Assembly (NCBI RefSeq): GCF_017656155.1
Contig: NZ_JACDOH010000001.1
Span: 62,001 to 126,000, forward strand
Origin: Thermosyntropha sp.
GTDB taxonomy: Bacteria > Bacillota > Syntrophomonadia > Syntrophomonadales > Syntrophomonadaceae
DNA: 64,000 nucleotides
Direction: 5' to 3'
Part shown: positions 8,409 through 16,146 of the stretch, in pieces
Position numbering within the stretch: the stretch's first letter is position 1
Layout: each line of letters opens with the position of its first letter
Notes under the pieces: generated by a model
The model's input: the letters and a program-made list of their open reading frames with translations, nothing else
The model's database searches: none
Told to the model about the DNA's origin: nothing
Translations under genes and position numbers: made by a program

Positions 8409-8762
8409 ATGATGAATACCAAGGAAACTATGGAAAGATCTTTTGCTATGCTGGAATCTGCCCTGGATAAGTACTGGGATATGTGGTTGGTGAGTTTGGG
8501 AAGCATGTCCTGGAGTCAGGAACAGGTAGAAAACATGTTGAAAAAATATCTGGATCAAAGGAGAACTGCTAGAGAGGAAAGTACCAAGATAATCGAAGAA
8601 ATGATGCAACAGGTAAAGAAAAACCAGATGCAGATACAGAGCATGGTTAAAGATGCAGTACTTTCAGCTTTAGAAAGTGTGGATTTTCCAGCTTATACGA
8701 GCAGTATGGATGAACTTAAGAAAAAGGTAGATGAATTATCCAAAAAAATAGAGGATAAATAA
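8409..8762 (+). CDS. Phasin-like coiled-coil protein (PHA granule-associated, putative)
   Basis: A 117-residue, highly charged, helical protein with long coiled-coil potential over residues 40-117, ending in heptad-like ELKKKVDELSKKIEDK. It has no signal peptide or membrane segment. Size, composition and its place as first gene of a cluster with phaC and phaJ suggest a granule-coating phasin or PhaF-like protein. Sequence identity with a named family is not obvious by eye. AAGGAGGGT gives a clear ribosome site; ATG at 8409 and 8412 are both possible. Confidence 0.6.
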   Translation: MMNTKETMERSFAMLESALDKYWDMWLVSLGSMSWSQEQVENMLKKYLDQRRTAREESTKIIEEMMQQVKKNQMQIQSMVKDAVLSALESVDFPAYTSSMDELKKKVDELSKKIEDK

Positions 8763-8850
8763 GTATTTTTTTAGCAGGTTTTATATTTTTACGTTTTTTG
8801 CATAGATCTTTGCTAAATTAATATGGTTTTATAATTCTCTAGAACTGGAA

Positions 8851-8898
8851 AAGAACGCGGGCAAGATCGAGGCCTTTGCCTTGATCAACCGCGTTCTT
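8851..8898. other. Long imperfect hairpin between the first two PHA genes
   Basis: Outer arms aagaacgcgg (8851-8860) and ccgcgttctt (8889-8898) pair perfectly. Inside, gatcgaggc pairs with gccttgatc with one G-T wobble. No T-run follows, so it is not a standard terminator. It may shape mRNA stability or differential expression within the operon. Confidence 0.55.
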
Positions 8899-8975
8899 TA
8901 TGCAGTAGGTATTTAAATTTAGAAAATAATTTGATATTTTTATAGATTTTATTTTTGCCAGAAAGGAGTAGTAGA

Positions 8976-9524
8976 ATGCCTGAGAACACAAAGAATGGCA
9001 AAAAGCAGGAAGAAGGCCGTGAAGAAATTATAATGCCGGATTTAAGTCAGTTGTGGAAAGAAATATATTTTAAAACTGAAGAAGCCTGGGCCAACGCGGT
9101 TAGGGAGTTTATAAGCACCCGCACTTTTGTGGATTATCTAGATAAGCTTTTGGAGTATAATTTGTCAACTGAGAAGCTTCTGCGGCAAAGCATGGATAGA
9201 TATATGGAAACGGTTCCTCTGCCTTCCAAGAAGGATATAGCCAGAGTAGCTGAAATGGTAATTTCTATGGAAGATAAGGTTGATAACATGGAATTTCAGT
9301 TGATGAAAAATATTGATACCATAGCTAACAGTCTTTTGCAGATGCTGAGTTTTCAGGAAAAACTGCAGCAGGAAATGGCAGATCTAAAAAAACAAATTGA
9401 TAGCATAAATCAGAAAATAGAAAGTATGGCTAACCCAGTTGAAAAAACTGTATCTAAGACTGAAAAGAAGGAAAAGAAAAGCAGAAACTCCAAGAAAAAC
9501 GAAAGCAAAGAAGAAAATGCATGA
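8976..9524 (+). CDS. PHA synthase subunit-like protein (PhaE/PhaR type)
   Basis: Class III and IV PHA synthases need a second, catalytically silent subunit (PhaE or PhaR). This 182-residue protein has the features of that group: no catalytic motif, a central block reading LPSKKDIARVAEMVISMEDK, a coiled coil (about residues 95-155) and a Lys/Glu-rich tail. It lies two genes upstream of phaC. I chose the ATG at 8976 because AAAGGAG (8962-8968) is ideally spaced; an in-frame TTG at 8955 would put the ribosome site inside the gene. Whether it is PhaE-like or PhaR-like cannot be settled by eye. Confidence 0.65.
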   Translation: MPENTKNGKKQEEGREEIIMPDLSQLWKEIYFKTEEAWANAVREFISTRTFVDYLDKLLEYNLSTEKLLRQSMDRYMETVPLPSKKDIARVAEMVISMEDKVDNMEFQLMKNIDTIANSLLQMLSFQEKLQQEMADLKKQIDSINQKIESMANPVEKTVSKTEKKEKKSRNSKKNESKEENA

Positions 9525-9564
9525 TACCGATATTATGTTTGAAAGAGGGAGAGATTGATAGGAA

Positions 9565-10002
9565 ATGGTTGAAAATATATACAGTGAATTGAAGGTTGGG
9601 GATAAGGGATATATAGAAAAGACTATAACTGAAACCGATGTATATCTTTATGCAGGGATAACCGGGGATTTTAGCTGGCTGCATGTAAATGAAGAAAGGG
9701 CAAGGAGAGGACATTTCAAAACCAGAATAGTGCATGGAATGCTCTTGGCTGGACTTATATCGAATGTAGTGGGAAATCAGATGCCTGGGGCGGGAACTAT
9801 TTATGAATCTCAGAATTTAAGGTTTTTAAAGCCTTGCTTTATAAATGATACGATAAAAGCACAAACAGAAGTGATTGAACTGATGGAAAAAGGAAGGGTT
9901 AAGCTTAAAACTACCTGTCATAACCAGCGGGGGGAACTTTTGGTGGATGGGGAAGCAGTAGTAATACCTCCTCGAAAACATGTTATAAAAGAAACTGAAT
10001 AA
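9565..10002 (+). CDS. phaJ: (R)-specific enoyl-CoA hydratase, MaoC family (PhaJ-like)
   Basis: PhaJ hydrates trans-2-enoyl-CoA from beta-oxidation to (R)-3-hydroxyacyl-CoA, the PHA synthase substrate. The 145-residue single hot-dog domain carries the hydratase-2 signature YAGITGDFSWLHVNEE with the catalytic pair Asp35 and His40, spaced as in Aeromonas PhaJ (Asp31/His36). FKTRIVHGML follows. Immediate linkage to phaC supports this role over other MaoC dehydratases. No phaA or phaB is in the cluster, so monomers probably come from fatty-acid oxidation intermediates. Confidence 0.88.
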   Translation: MVENIYSELKVGDKGYIEKTITETDVYLYAGITGDFSWLHVNEERARRGHFKTRIVHGMLLAGLISNVVGNQMPGAGTIYESQNLRFLKPCFINDTIKAQTEVIELMEKGRVKLKTTCHNQRGELLVDGEAVVIPPRKHVIKETE

Positions 10003-10016
10003 CGGGAGGGTAATCT

Positions 10017-11117
10017 ATGAGCAATAAACAGGGGATTCGTTTGCTAAGCGGTTCAGCAGAAGAAGTGGGGGCTAAACTGCAGGAGAATTTCGAACGAATG
10101 TTAGAAACTACTCGCAGGTGGATGGAAATACTGACATTTGATCCTGATCCTGAAACCGGGCTTACCCCAAAAAACATAGTTTGGCGTAAAAATAAGGCCA
10201 AACTTTACCGGTATGTATGTCCGGGAGAGATAAAGTACCGCACTCCGGTTTTGTTTATATATGCTTTGATAAATAAAGCATATATTTTAGACTTAAGCCC
10301 GGGGATGAGCCTTATTGAACATTTGGTCAACGAAGGCTTTGATGTGTATCTTTTGGATTGGGGAGAATTTCAGTGGGAAGACCGGGATTTAAGATTTGAC
10401 GACTTTGTGTGTGACTATATTGCCCGTGCTGTTTACAAAGTATGCCAGATCTCCGGGACGGAAAGCCTTACTATGGCCGGCTACTGCATGGGAGGAACTA
10501 TGACGGCTATGTATGCAGCCCTTTATGATAGACCCGAAGTAAAGAATATAATTTATCTGGCAGCTCCTATAGATTTTGAAAATGCCGGTCTTTCCAGTAT
10601 ATGGCTTAAACCTCCCGGATTTGATCCTGATAAAGTGGCAGATGTTTATAAACTTGTTCCTAAAGAATTCATAGATACGGGAGTTAAGATGTTAAAGCCG
10701 GTCAATAATTTCTGGGGTACTTATACCCGTCTTTGGAAAAATCTCGATGAAGGGGTTTCCATAAAGTCGTGGAAGGCTTTAAATAAATGGATGAATGATA
10801 ATGTCCATTTTCCAGGTGCAGCCTACAGGCAGTGGATAAAGGAGTTTTATCAGGAGAATAAGCTTATCAAAAATGAATTTAGAATAAAGGGTCGGACGGT
10901 TGACCTTAAAAATATAAAAGCATCTCTTTTGGTATTGGCAGGAGAAAATGATCATATAGTTCTCCCTCATCAGACTAAAGCTATTTTAGATTTATCTTCT
11001 TCTACTGATAAAGAGTTTCATATATTTCCTATCGGACATGGAGGATTAGTCTTCGGAAGCGTAGCCAAAAAACAGGTTTATCCAACCATTTCCAATTGGC
11101 TTGCTGAGCGTTCTTAA
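10017..11117 (+). CDS. phaC: Poly(3-hydroxyalkanoate) synthase, class III/IV type
   Basis: PhaC polymerises (R)-3-hydroxyacyl-CoA into storage polyester at the granule surface. The 366-residue alpha/beta-hydrolase is short, as in class III and IV enzymes. The lipase-like box GYCMGG supplies nucleophile Cys157; Asp312 (GENDHIV) and His341 (GHGGLV) complete the triad, matching Cys149/Asp302/His331 of Allochromatium PhaC. A GGGAGG ribosome site precedes the ATG, 15 bases after phaJ. Its TAA stop shares the palindrome TTAA (11114-11117) with the stop of the convergent lipase-like gene. Confidence 0.95.
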   Translation: MSNKQGIRLLSGSAEEVGAKLQENFERMLETTRRWMEILTFDPDPETGLTPKNIVWRKNKAKLYRYVCPGEIKYRTPVLFIYALINKAYILDLSPGMSLIEHLVNEGFDVYLLDWGEFQWEDRDLRFDDFVCDYIARAVYKVCQISGTESLTMAGYCMGGTMTAMYAALYDRPEVKNIIYLAAPIDFENAGLSSIWLKPPGFDPDKVADVYKLVPKEFIDTGVKMLKPVNNFWGTYTRLWKNLDEGVSIKSWKALNKWMNDNVHFPGAAYRQWIKEFYQENKLIKNEFRIKGRTVDLKNIKASLLVLAGENDHIVLPHQTKAILDLSSSTDKEFHIFPIGHGGLVFGSVAKKQVYPTISNWLAERS

Positions 11118-12265
11118 GAAGTAAGTTGCTTATGAACCCACATGGCAGCATTTTTATTATATAAAAGCTCTATGTGGTTTAAAGGGAGAATAGTTTTATT
11201 AATCAGTTTGGCTCCGTTTTTGGTCATTCCTTCAGTGTTTAAAGCACTGTCGACAAATACTATGCCGTCGCTTGGAATGGTGGTTTGAACAGGGATGATC
11301 CCTATAAAATTGTTATTGCCAGCCAGGACAGCAATTTCAATTTCGGGGGCTATGCCTTTTTTTTCGAGTTTATCTATAAGAAATCCACCGTCTTTTATGG
11401 CAGTTTTAATACCTCGGGAATGGCTTATAAAACCAGATCCCCCATAATAAGTAGTCCACCAGTCCTGTTGGGTGGTATCAAGAGGGTATACATCATCCCA
11501 GGGATATAGAATCTGGCTTTGACCGGGGAAACAACCTTCTTTATAGATGGAACGGGGAGTTATGTCGATACTGTTTCCGAGATAAAAAATCTTATCCCAT
11601 GCAATTACTCCGTTCCCTCCTGTCATAAATATGAGATAGGATATGGAAGGATTGCGGAAGGCATAGTCAGTTCCCATATTAGGCACACCTAACATGATGA
11701 AACGGCGGACATCACCACGGTAAGGGGTATAAGCCAATCCGGAAAGATAGATGCGGACAGCTATACCCCCTTTACTATGGGCAATAAGGTCTATATGAGA
11801 ACAGTTGCATAGCTTGGTAATTTTGTCAATTGCATCGGCGATTATTTCTGCCTGCAAAAAATTATTTCCGTGGGAGTGAGGAAAAGTTAGGGAGAAAACC
11901 CGGTGTCCCCTTTCTACTAATCTCTGTTGCAGCCCTTTATAGCCTAGGTTGTATATATTGGTGAAGGATGAAGCGTCAAGCCCTGCTCCGTGGATTAGCA
12001 TAACCGGGATTTTGTGTGGATTAGTATTCCAGCCGGGGGCGAAATGTAAAAGATAAGTATCGGAAGAAGGTTTATCCGTGCCGAATAAGTTTATAAAATC
12101 TGGATCCAGCTGAGTATTTACTTCACAGAATTTTTCATTTATCCCTTTTATTTTTTCAGCTCTATGCACTTCTATCTTTTCCCAGTATTTAGAAGAACCG
12201 ATGCCGGTAATGCGCAGATTGAGATGGTAATTGCCAGTGTATTTATTATAATTATCATTGGTCAT
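11114..12265 (-). CDS. Lipase-like alpha/beta-hydrolase, no signal peptide
   Basis: A 383-residue hydrolase resembling triacylglycerol lipases. The oxyanion segment is MLIHGAG (residues 89-95); the nucleophile elbow AHSKGG gives Ser164; a PSDGIVFVDS segment and NHIEL (His364) can supply Asp and His. There is no hydrophobic N-terminal segment, so the product is probably cytoplasmic or exported by a non-classical route. The convergent layout with phaC allows two readings: a lipase for lipid substrates, or an intracellular PHA depolymerase. A reverse-strand AAAGAGG lies 8 bases before the ATG. Confidence 0.75.
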   Translation of the reverse strand: MTNDNYNKYTGNYHLNLRITGIGSSKYWEKIEVHRAEKIKGINEKFCEVNTQLDPDFINLFGTDKPSSDTYLLHFAPGWNTNPHKIPVMLIHGAGLDASSFTNIYNLGYKGLQQRLVERGHRVFSLTFPHSHGNNFLQAEIIADAIDKITKLCNCSHIDLIAHSKGGIAVRIYLSGLAYTPYRGDVRRFIMLGVPNMGTDYAFRNPSISYLIFMTGGNGVIAWDKIFYLGNSIDITPRSIYKEGCFPGQSQILYPWDDVYPLDTTQQDWWTTYYGGSGFISHSRGIKTAIKDGGFLIDKLEKKGIAPEIEIAVLAGNNNFIGIIPVQTTIPSDGIVFVDSALNTEGMTKNGAKLINKTILPLNHIELLYNKNAAMWVHKQLTS

Positions 12266-12460
12266 ATGCCAAACCTCTTTTCATAAGTAGGAGGACTCTC
12301 CCTGGATAAAATTGTAACAAAAATAGTTGTTTTTGTCTTTTTGTATAAAATATATTTACGAGTAAAAAGATAAGATTTAGTTATATTTATATACATATCT
12401 CAAAAGAAAGATATATAATAAAGACTGAAAAATTTTTTAATAAGGTTTTGAGGTGTAATG

Positions 12461-13855
12461 ATGAAGTTATGGAGTGGAAGATTTACCAAAGAAACAGATA
12501 AGCTTACGGAGGACTTTAATGCTTCAATATCTTTTGACTGTCGCATGTATAAACAAGATATAAGAGGCAGTATTGCTCATGCTTCCATGCTGGCTAAACA
12601 GGGGATTATAACTAAGGAAGAAAGCCAGCTTATAATAGAAGGTTTAAAGGAGATAGAAAAAGAATTAGAGGAAGGAAAACTGAGGTTTGCGGTAGAAGCA
12701 GAGGATGTGCATATGAATATTGAAACCTTCCTCATAAAAAAAATAGGTGAAGTGGGCAAAAAACTGCATACCGCCAGAAGCCGAAATGACCAGGTAGCCT
12801 TGGATTTAAGACTTTATCTTAAGGATGAGATAAAAGAAATCAGGAGGCTGCTCATAGACTTGGAGGAAACATTGCTCAATTTGGCAGAAGAGCATGTAGA
12901 AACTATAATGCCAGGTTATACCCATCTTCAGAAAGCACAGCCGGTGAGCCTGGCGCATCATCTCATGGCATATTTTGAGATGATGCGCCGGGATGTGGAA
13001 AGGCTGGATGATTGTTTAAAAAGAACCGACTATATGCCCTTGGGATCGGGAGCTTTAGCCGGCACCGGATTTAACCTGGATCGCGATTTTGTAAAAGAGC
13101 AGCTCGGTTTTACTCATGTAACCCGAAATAGTTTAGATGCAGTAAGTGACAGAGATTTTGCGATTGAATTTTTAAGTTTTGCCAGCATTCTAATGATGCA
13201 TCTGTCGCGTTTTTCAGAGGAACTTATAATCTGGTCGACTGAGGAATTTGGATTTGTGGAAATGGATGATGCTTTTTCTACAGGTTCTAGCATAATGCCG
13301 CAGAAGAAAAATCCTGATATAGCTGAGCTTGTCCGCGGAAAGACGGGAAGGGTTTATGGCGATCTTGTCGCTTTACTTACGATAATGAAAGGGCTTCCTT
13401 TAGCTTACAACAAAGATATGCAGGAAGATAAAGAAGCACTTTTTGATGCGGTAGATACAGTAAAAAAATGCCTTATAGTATTTACACCTATGCTTAAGAC
13501 AGCTAGATTTAAGCCTGAAAAAATGGCTAAGGCTGCCCGTGGGGGCTTTACCAATGCTACTGATTTGGCCGATTACCTGGTAAGAAAAGGTCTGCCTTTT
13601 CGTGATGCCCATGAGGTTGTAGGAAAAGCTGTGCTTTATTGTATTGAAAGAGGAAAGGATTTAGAAGAATTAAACCTTAGCGAATACCAGGAATTTTGCC
13701 GGCTTATAGATGAAGATGTTTATGAATTTCTGGCTGTCAAGGAATGTGTAGCTCGCCGCAAAGTTAAAGGGGGACCTGCTCCAGAGCAGGTTTTAAAGGC
13801 AATAGATGAAGCTAAAGTATGGCTTGGGAGGGAGAAGGATGTACAGGCTGAGTAG
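12461..13855 (+). CDS. argH: Argininosuccinate lyase
   Basis: ArgH splits argininosuccinate into arginine and fumarate, the last step of arginine synthesis. The product of 464 residues is full length. The superfamily signature [12 protein letters not shown] is intact, as are the upstream [11 protein letters not shown] and the [18 protein letters not shown] blocks. Two adjacent ATGs occur (12458, 12461); the second gives the usual MKLWSGRF start at better spacing from GAGG. No argG or other arginine gene is adjacent, which is unusual since argG commonly precedes argH. Confidence 0.95.
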   Translation: MKLWSGRFTKETDKLTEDFNASISFDCRMYKQDIRGSIAHASMLAKQGIITKEESQLIIEGLKEIEKELEEGKLRFAVEAEDVHMNIETFLIKKIGEVGKKLHTARSRNDQVALDLRLYLKDEIKEIRRLLIDLEETLLNLAEEHVETIMPGYTHLQKAQPVSLAHHLMAYFEMMRRDVERLDDCLKRTDYMPLGSGALAGTGFNLDRDFVKEQLGFTHVTRNSLDAVSDRDFAIEFLSFASILMMHLSRFSEELIIWSTEEFGFVEMDDAFSTGSSIMPQKKNPDIAELVRGKTGRVYGDLVALLTIMKGLPLAYNKDMQEDKEALFDAVDTVKKCLIVFTPMLKTARFKPEKMAKAARGGFTNATDLADYLVRKGLPFRDAHEVVGKAVLYCIERGKDLEELNLSEYQEFCRLIDEDVYEFLAVKECVARRKVKGGPAPEQVLKAIDEAKVWLGREKDVQAE

Positions 13856-14126
13856 GTTTACTTCGGTTGATGGAGTGCCTGTTCGAGAAGAGGTTGAAAC
13901 TTGGGCAGAAAGTTATTTTTTCAACCTTATGAATTTATTTAATGCATTTTTATCATGGGTTGATGTAGATAAAGCTTTGGAGCGCCTGCGTCAGATTCCT
14001 TTTGCCCAGTTGGTGCAGGAAGAATTAGAAAATGAAAGTGAAGAGGTAAAAGAAATAGCAATATCCAAAGTTATGGAACTGCTGGAAATGGAGATTAATT
14101 ATATGGAAGCATATGCGCAAAAATAA
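13839..14126 (+). CDS. Small protein of unknown function, overlapping the argH end
   Basis: A 95-residue acidic protein with no motif I recognise. The C-terminal half is predicted helical ([20 protein letters not shown]). The ATG at 13839 lies inside the last 17 bases of argH behind a GGGAGGGAGAAGG ribosome site, so translation is probably coupled to argH. It has no membrane segment or signal. It could be an argH-linked conserved hypothetical; I cannot assign a role. Confidence 0.6.
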   Translation: MYRLSRFTSVDGVPVREEVETWAESYFFNLMNLFNAFLSWVDVDKALERLRQIPFAQLVQEELENESEEVKEIAISKVMELLEMEINYMEAYAQK

Positions 14127-14166
14127 GGGTTTGATATTTTGAAAAGAGGGAGGAAATCAATTATTT

Positions 14167-14337
14167 ATGGAAAAATGCAGTATATGTGGAAGAGAGTATC
14201 CGGAAGCGGCTTTGAAAAAGATGGTGCAAATTTCCGGTCGCAAGGCATATCTGAATAAAATTTGCCCGGCTTGCCAGGCAATAGTGCTTAACAATCCAAA
14301 CTATTACTACCTGGAAGAAAATAAAAAGAATGGATAA
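14167..14337 (+). CDS. Small zinc-ribbon-like protein (56 aa)
   Basis: A 56-residue product beginning MEKCSICGREYPE with a second pair CPAC near residue 33, giving CxxC-x(26)-CxxC, a plausible zinc knuckle. AGGGAGGA (14147-14154) lies 12 bases before the ATG, a little far. It follows the previous small gene by 40 bases and may belong to the argH transcript. The paired cysteines argue for a real gene; the function is unknown. Confidence 0.5.
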   Translation: MEKCSICGREYPEAALKKMVQISGRKAYLNKICPACQAIVLNNPNYYYLEENKKNG

Positions 14338-14366
14338 GAAGAGTGCCTTGACGGAGATAAGTTAAC

Positions 14367-14395
14367 TTGCTATTATCAATATGTCAGTATAAAAT
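14367..14395 (+). promoter_or_regulatory. Promoter for tRNA-Thr(CGT)
   Basis: TTGCTA (14367-14372), a 17-bp spacer and TAAAAT (14390-14395) end 17 bases before the tRNA. Confidence 0.5.
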
Positions 14396-14412
14396 TGTGA
14401 TGTTTAAAGGAT

Positions 14413-14487
14413 GCCGATGTGGCTCAGTGGTAGAGCAGCTGATTCGTAATCAGCAGGTCGCCGGTTCGAATCCGGCCATCGGCTCCA
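14413..14487 (+). tRNA. tRNA-Thr (anticodon CGT)
   Basis: A 75-base cloverleaf with encoded CCA. The acceptor arms gccgatg and catcggc pair fully. The anticodon stem ctgat/atcag encloses loop ttcgtaa, and the T-arm carries ggttcgaatcc. It stands alone, away from the main tRNA cluster, 30 bases from the end of the metE remnant. Confidence 0.95.
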
Positions 14488-14517
14488 GAAAATATAGGGT
14501 TTTTACCTTATTCTTAC

Positions 14518-15288
14518 TCAATATTTAAAATAATTGATTCTCAGGAAAGCAACAACAGAGAGGGTAAAAGCGCTTATTGCCCAATTTAGGTAATCGTTTT
14601 GTTCGGATTGTCTTAAAGGCAATTTTTCAATCAGCGCTGCTTCGTCGATTTGGATAATTTTTATACCTTCTTTTTCAAGTTCTAATACTTCTTCTCTTAT
14701 AGCAAGAGCGAGCTGAAACGCTACTTCTTTAAGGGGAATATCTTCTCGAACAAATGACCAATTCAATATTGTTACAGGACATGTAAGAATCCCTTTGACC
14801 ATTTTTTGGGTAAGGCTTTGCGCATATTTTGTATATTCGACTGTTATTGGCTTTGTTCTTTTTGTGTCAGAGAATAAAATTGGCGGTTTTACACATCTTG
14901 TTCCATAAGATTGACCCCAGCCTTTTTTGCTTATGATAAATCCTTCCAGGTTTTCTCCAAAGAACTCTACCATGTCATTTCTTTCATATTCACCATGTAC
15001 TAGAACATCTAAACCTATTTCTTCCTGAAGCCTTATGACGTTTTCAATTTTGGATTTTACAAACCGGTCATATTCTTCAAAGGTTATTTTGCCATTTTTC
15101 AGTTCACTCCTTGTTCTTCGAACATCTTCAGTTTGTGGAAATGAACCTATAGTTGTTGTTGGAAGCTTTGGGAGTTTCGGCAGTTCTTTTTGGATTTTAA
15201 TTCTTTCATCAAATCCAGGTTTTCTTTCAAAATTATCTTTTTTAAGGTTTCCTATTTCTGAAAGGCTGTTTGTTTTAAATTTTTCGGA
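14518..15288 (-). pseudogene. metE remnant (cobalamin-independent methionine synthase, internal fragment)
   Basis: The reverse frame encodes about 256 residues that clearly belong to Met[65 protein letters not shown] and [10 protein letters not shown]. These are the linker and the first part of the C-terminal catalytic domain. The whole N-terminal domain (about 390 residues) is missing, and the frame stops just before the block with the zinc ligands (E. coli His641, Cys643, Glu665, Cys726). No convincing start codon precedes the homologous region; the first in-frame ATG (14973) is inside it. It cannot bind zinc or act as MetE, so I call it decayed. Confidence 0.85.
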
Positions 15289-15391
15289 TTAAGTATTGAT
15301 ACTTTGCTTGCTTGAATAAAACCTAATTTAAATCTCTCCATAAAAAATGGTAAAATTAAGAGGATTAAAATGCTTATAGGGAGTAAGGTTT

Positions 15392-16117
15392 ATGCAGAAA
15401 AAGATAGAGATACTAGGTTGCTTTATAGATGCGGTTGACAGTAGAGATGCTTTGCAGAAGGCGGAGGAGTTTATTTTACAGGGAATTCCTTCCCATGTTA
15501 TTACTTTGAATGCGGAGATTGCCTATGCTGCCAGCAGTGATCCAGAGCTTAAGAAGATTATAAATAAGGCAGATTTGGTAACTCCAGATGGAATAGGTAT
15601 AGTTTGGGCAGCCCGTAGAAAAGGGTATGATTTAAAGGAACGGGTTACTGGAATAGATATGGTGTATAATTTATCTGAGCTAGCTTCTGAAAAAGGATAT
15701 AAGGTTTTTCTTTTAGGTGCAGCTCCTGGAGTGGCAGAAAAAGCAGCTGAAAATTTACAGCTTAAATATCCGGACCTTATTATTTGCGGGACCCGGGATG
15801 GCTATTTTAGGGAAGAAGAAGTTGATGAAGTTATCGATGAAATAAGGAATTTATCACCGCATATTTTAATGGTGGCATTGGGTGCTCCCAAGCAGGAATT
15901 TTTTATAAACAGATATAAAGAAAGATTAGAAGTTCCCTTATGCCTTGGGGTAGGCGGGAGTTTTGATGTTATTTCCGGATTAAAGAAAAGAGCGCCTGAG
16001 ATTATGATAAAACTTAATTTAGAGTGGCTTTACCGCCTTGTTTTGGAACCGAAGAGGCTTAAAAGACAGATGGCTTTGCCTAAGTTTGTTATTAAAGTGT
16101 TGAAAGAAGAAAAATAA
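15392..16117 (+). CDS. WecG/TagA/CpsF-family glycosyltransferase
   Basis: Members transfer N-acetylmannosamine or a related sugar to a lipid-linked GlcNAc for wall teichoic acid or other surface polymers, at the inner membrane face. The 241-residue product has the GT26 blocks VTPDGIGIVWAAR with the presumed catalytic Asp66, FLLGAAPGVAEKAA and LMVALGAPKQEFF. The last 40 residues are basic and hydrophobic, like the TagA membrane-binding tail. AGGGAGTAAGG precedes the ATG. No other teichoic acid genes are near, so the exact polymer is unknown. Confidence 0.9.
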   Translation: MQKKIEILGCFIDAVDSRDALQKAEEFILQGIPSHVITLNAEIAYAASSDPELKKIINKADLVTPDGIGIVWAARRKGYDLKERVTGIDMVYNLSELASEKGYKVFLLGAAPGVAEKAAENLQLKYPDLIICGTRDGYFREEEVDEVIDEIRNLSPHILMVALGAPKQEFFINRYKERLEVPLCLGVGGSFDVISGLKKRAPEIMIKLNLEWLYRLVLEPKRLKRQMALPKFVIKVLKEEK

Positions 16118-16146
16118 TTACTCCTTGTTAAAGGGGGAGGTTTTTA

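Noticed and set aside
12312-12360. Arginine-box operator before argH
   Set aside because: A/T-rich stretches resemble half-sites, but no convincing ARG-box palindrome is present.
15035-15292. Forward ORF opposite the metE remnant
   Set aside because: The reverse strand carries unmistakable MetE motifs, so the forward frame is a shadow.
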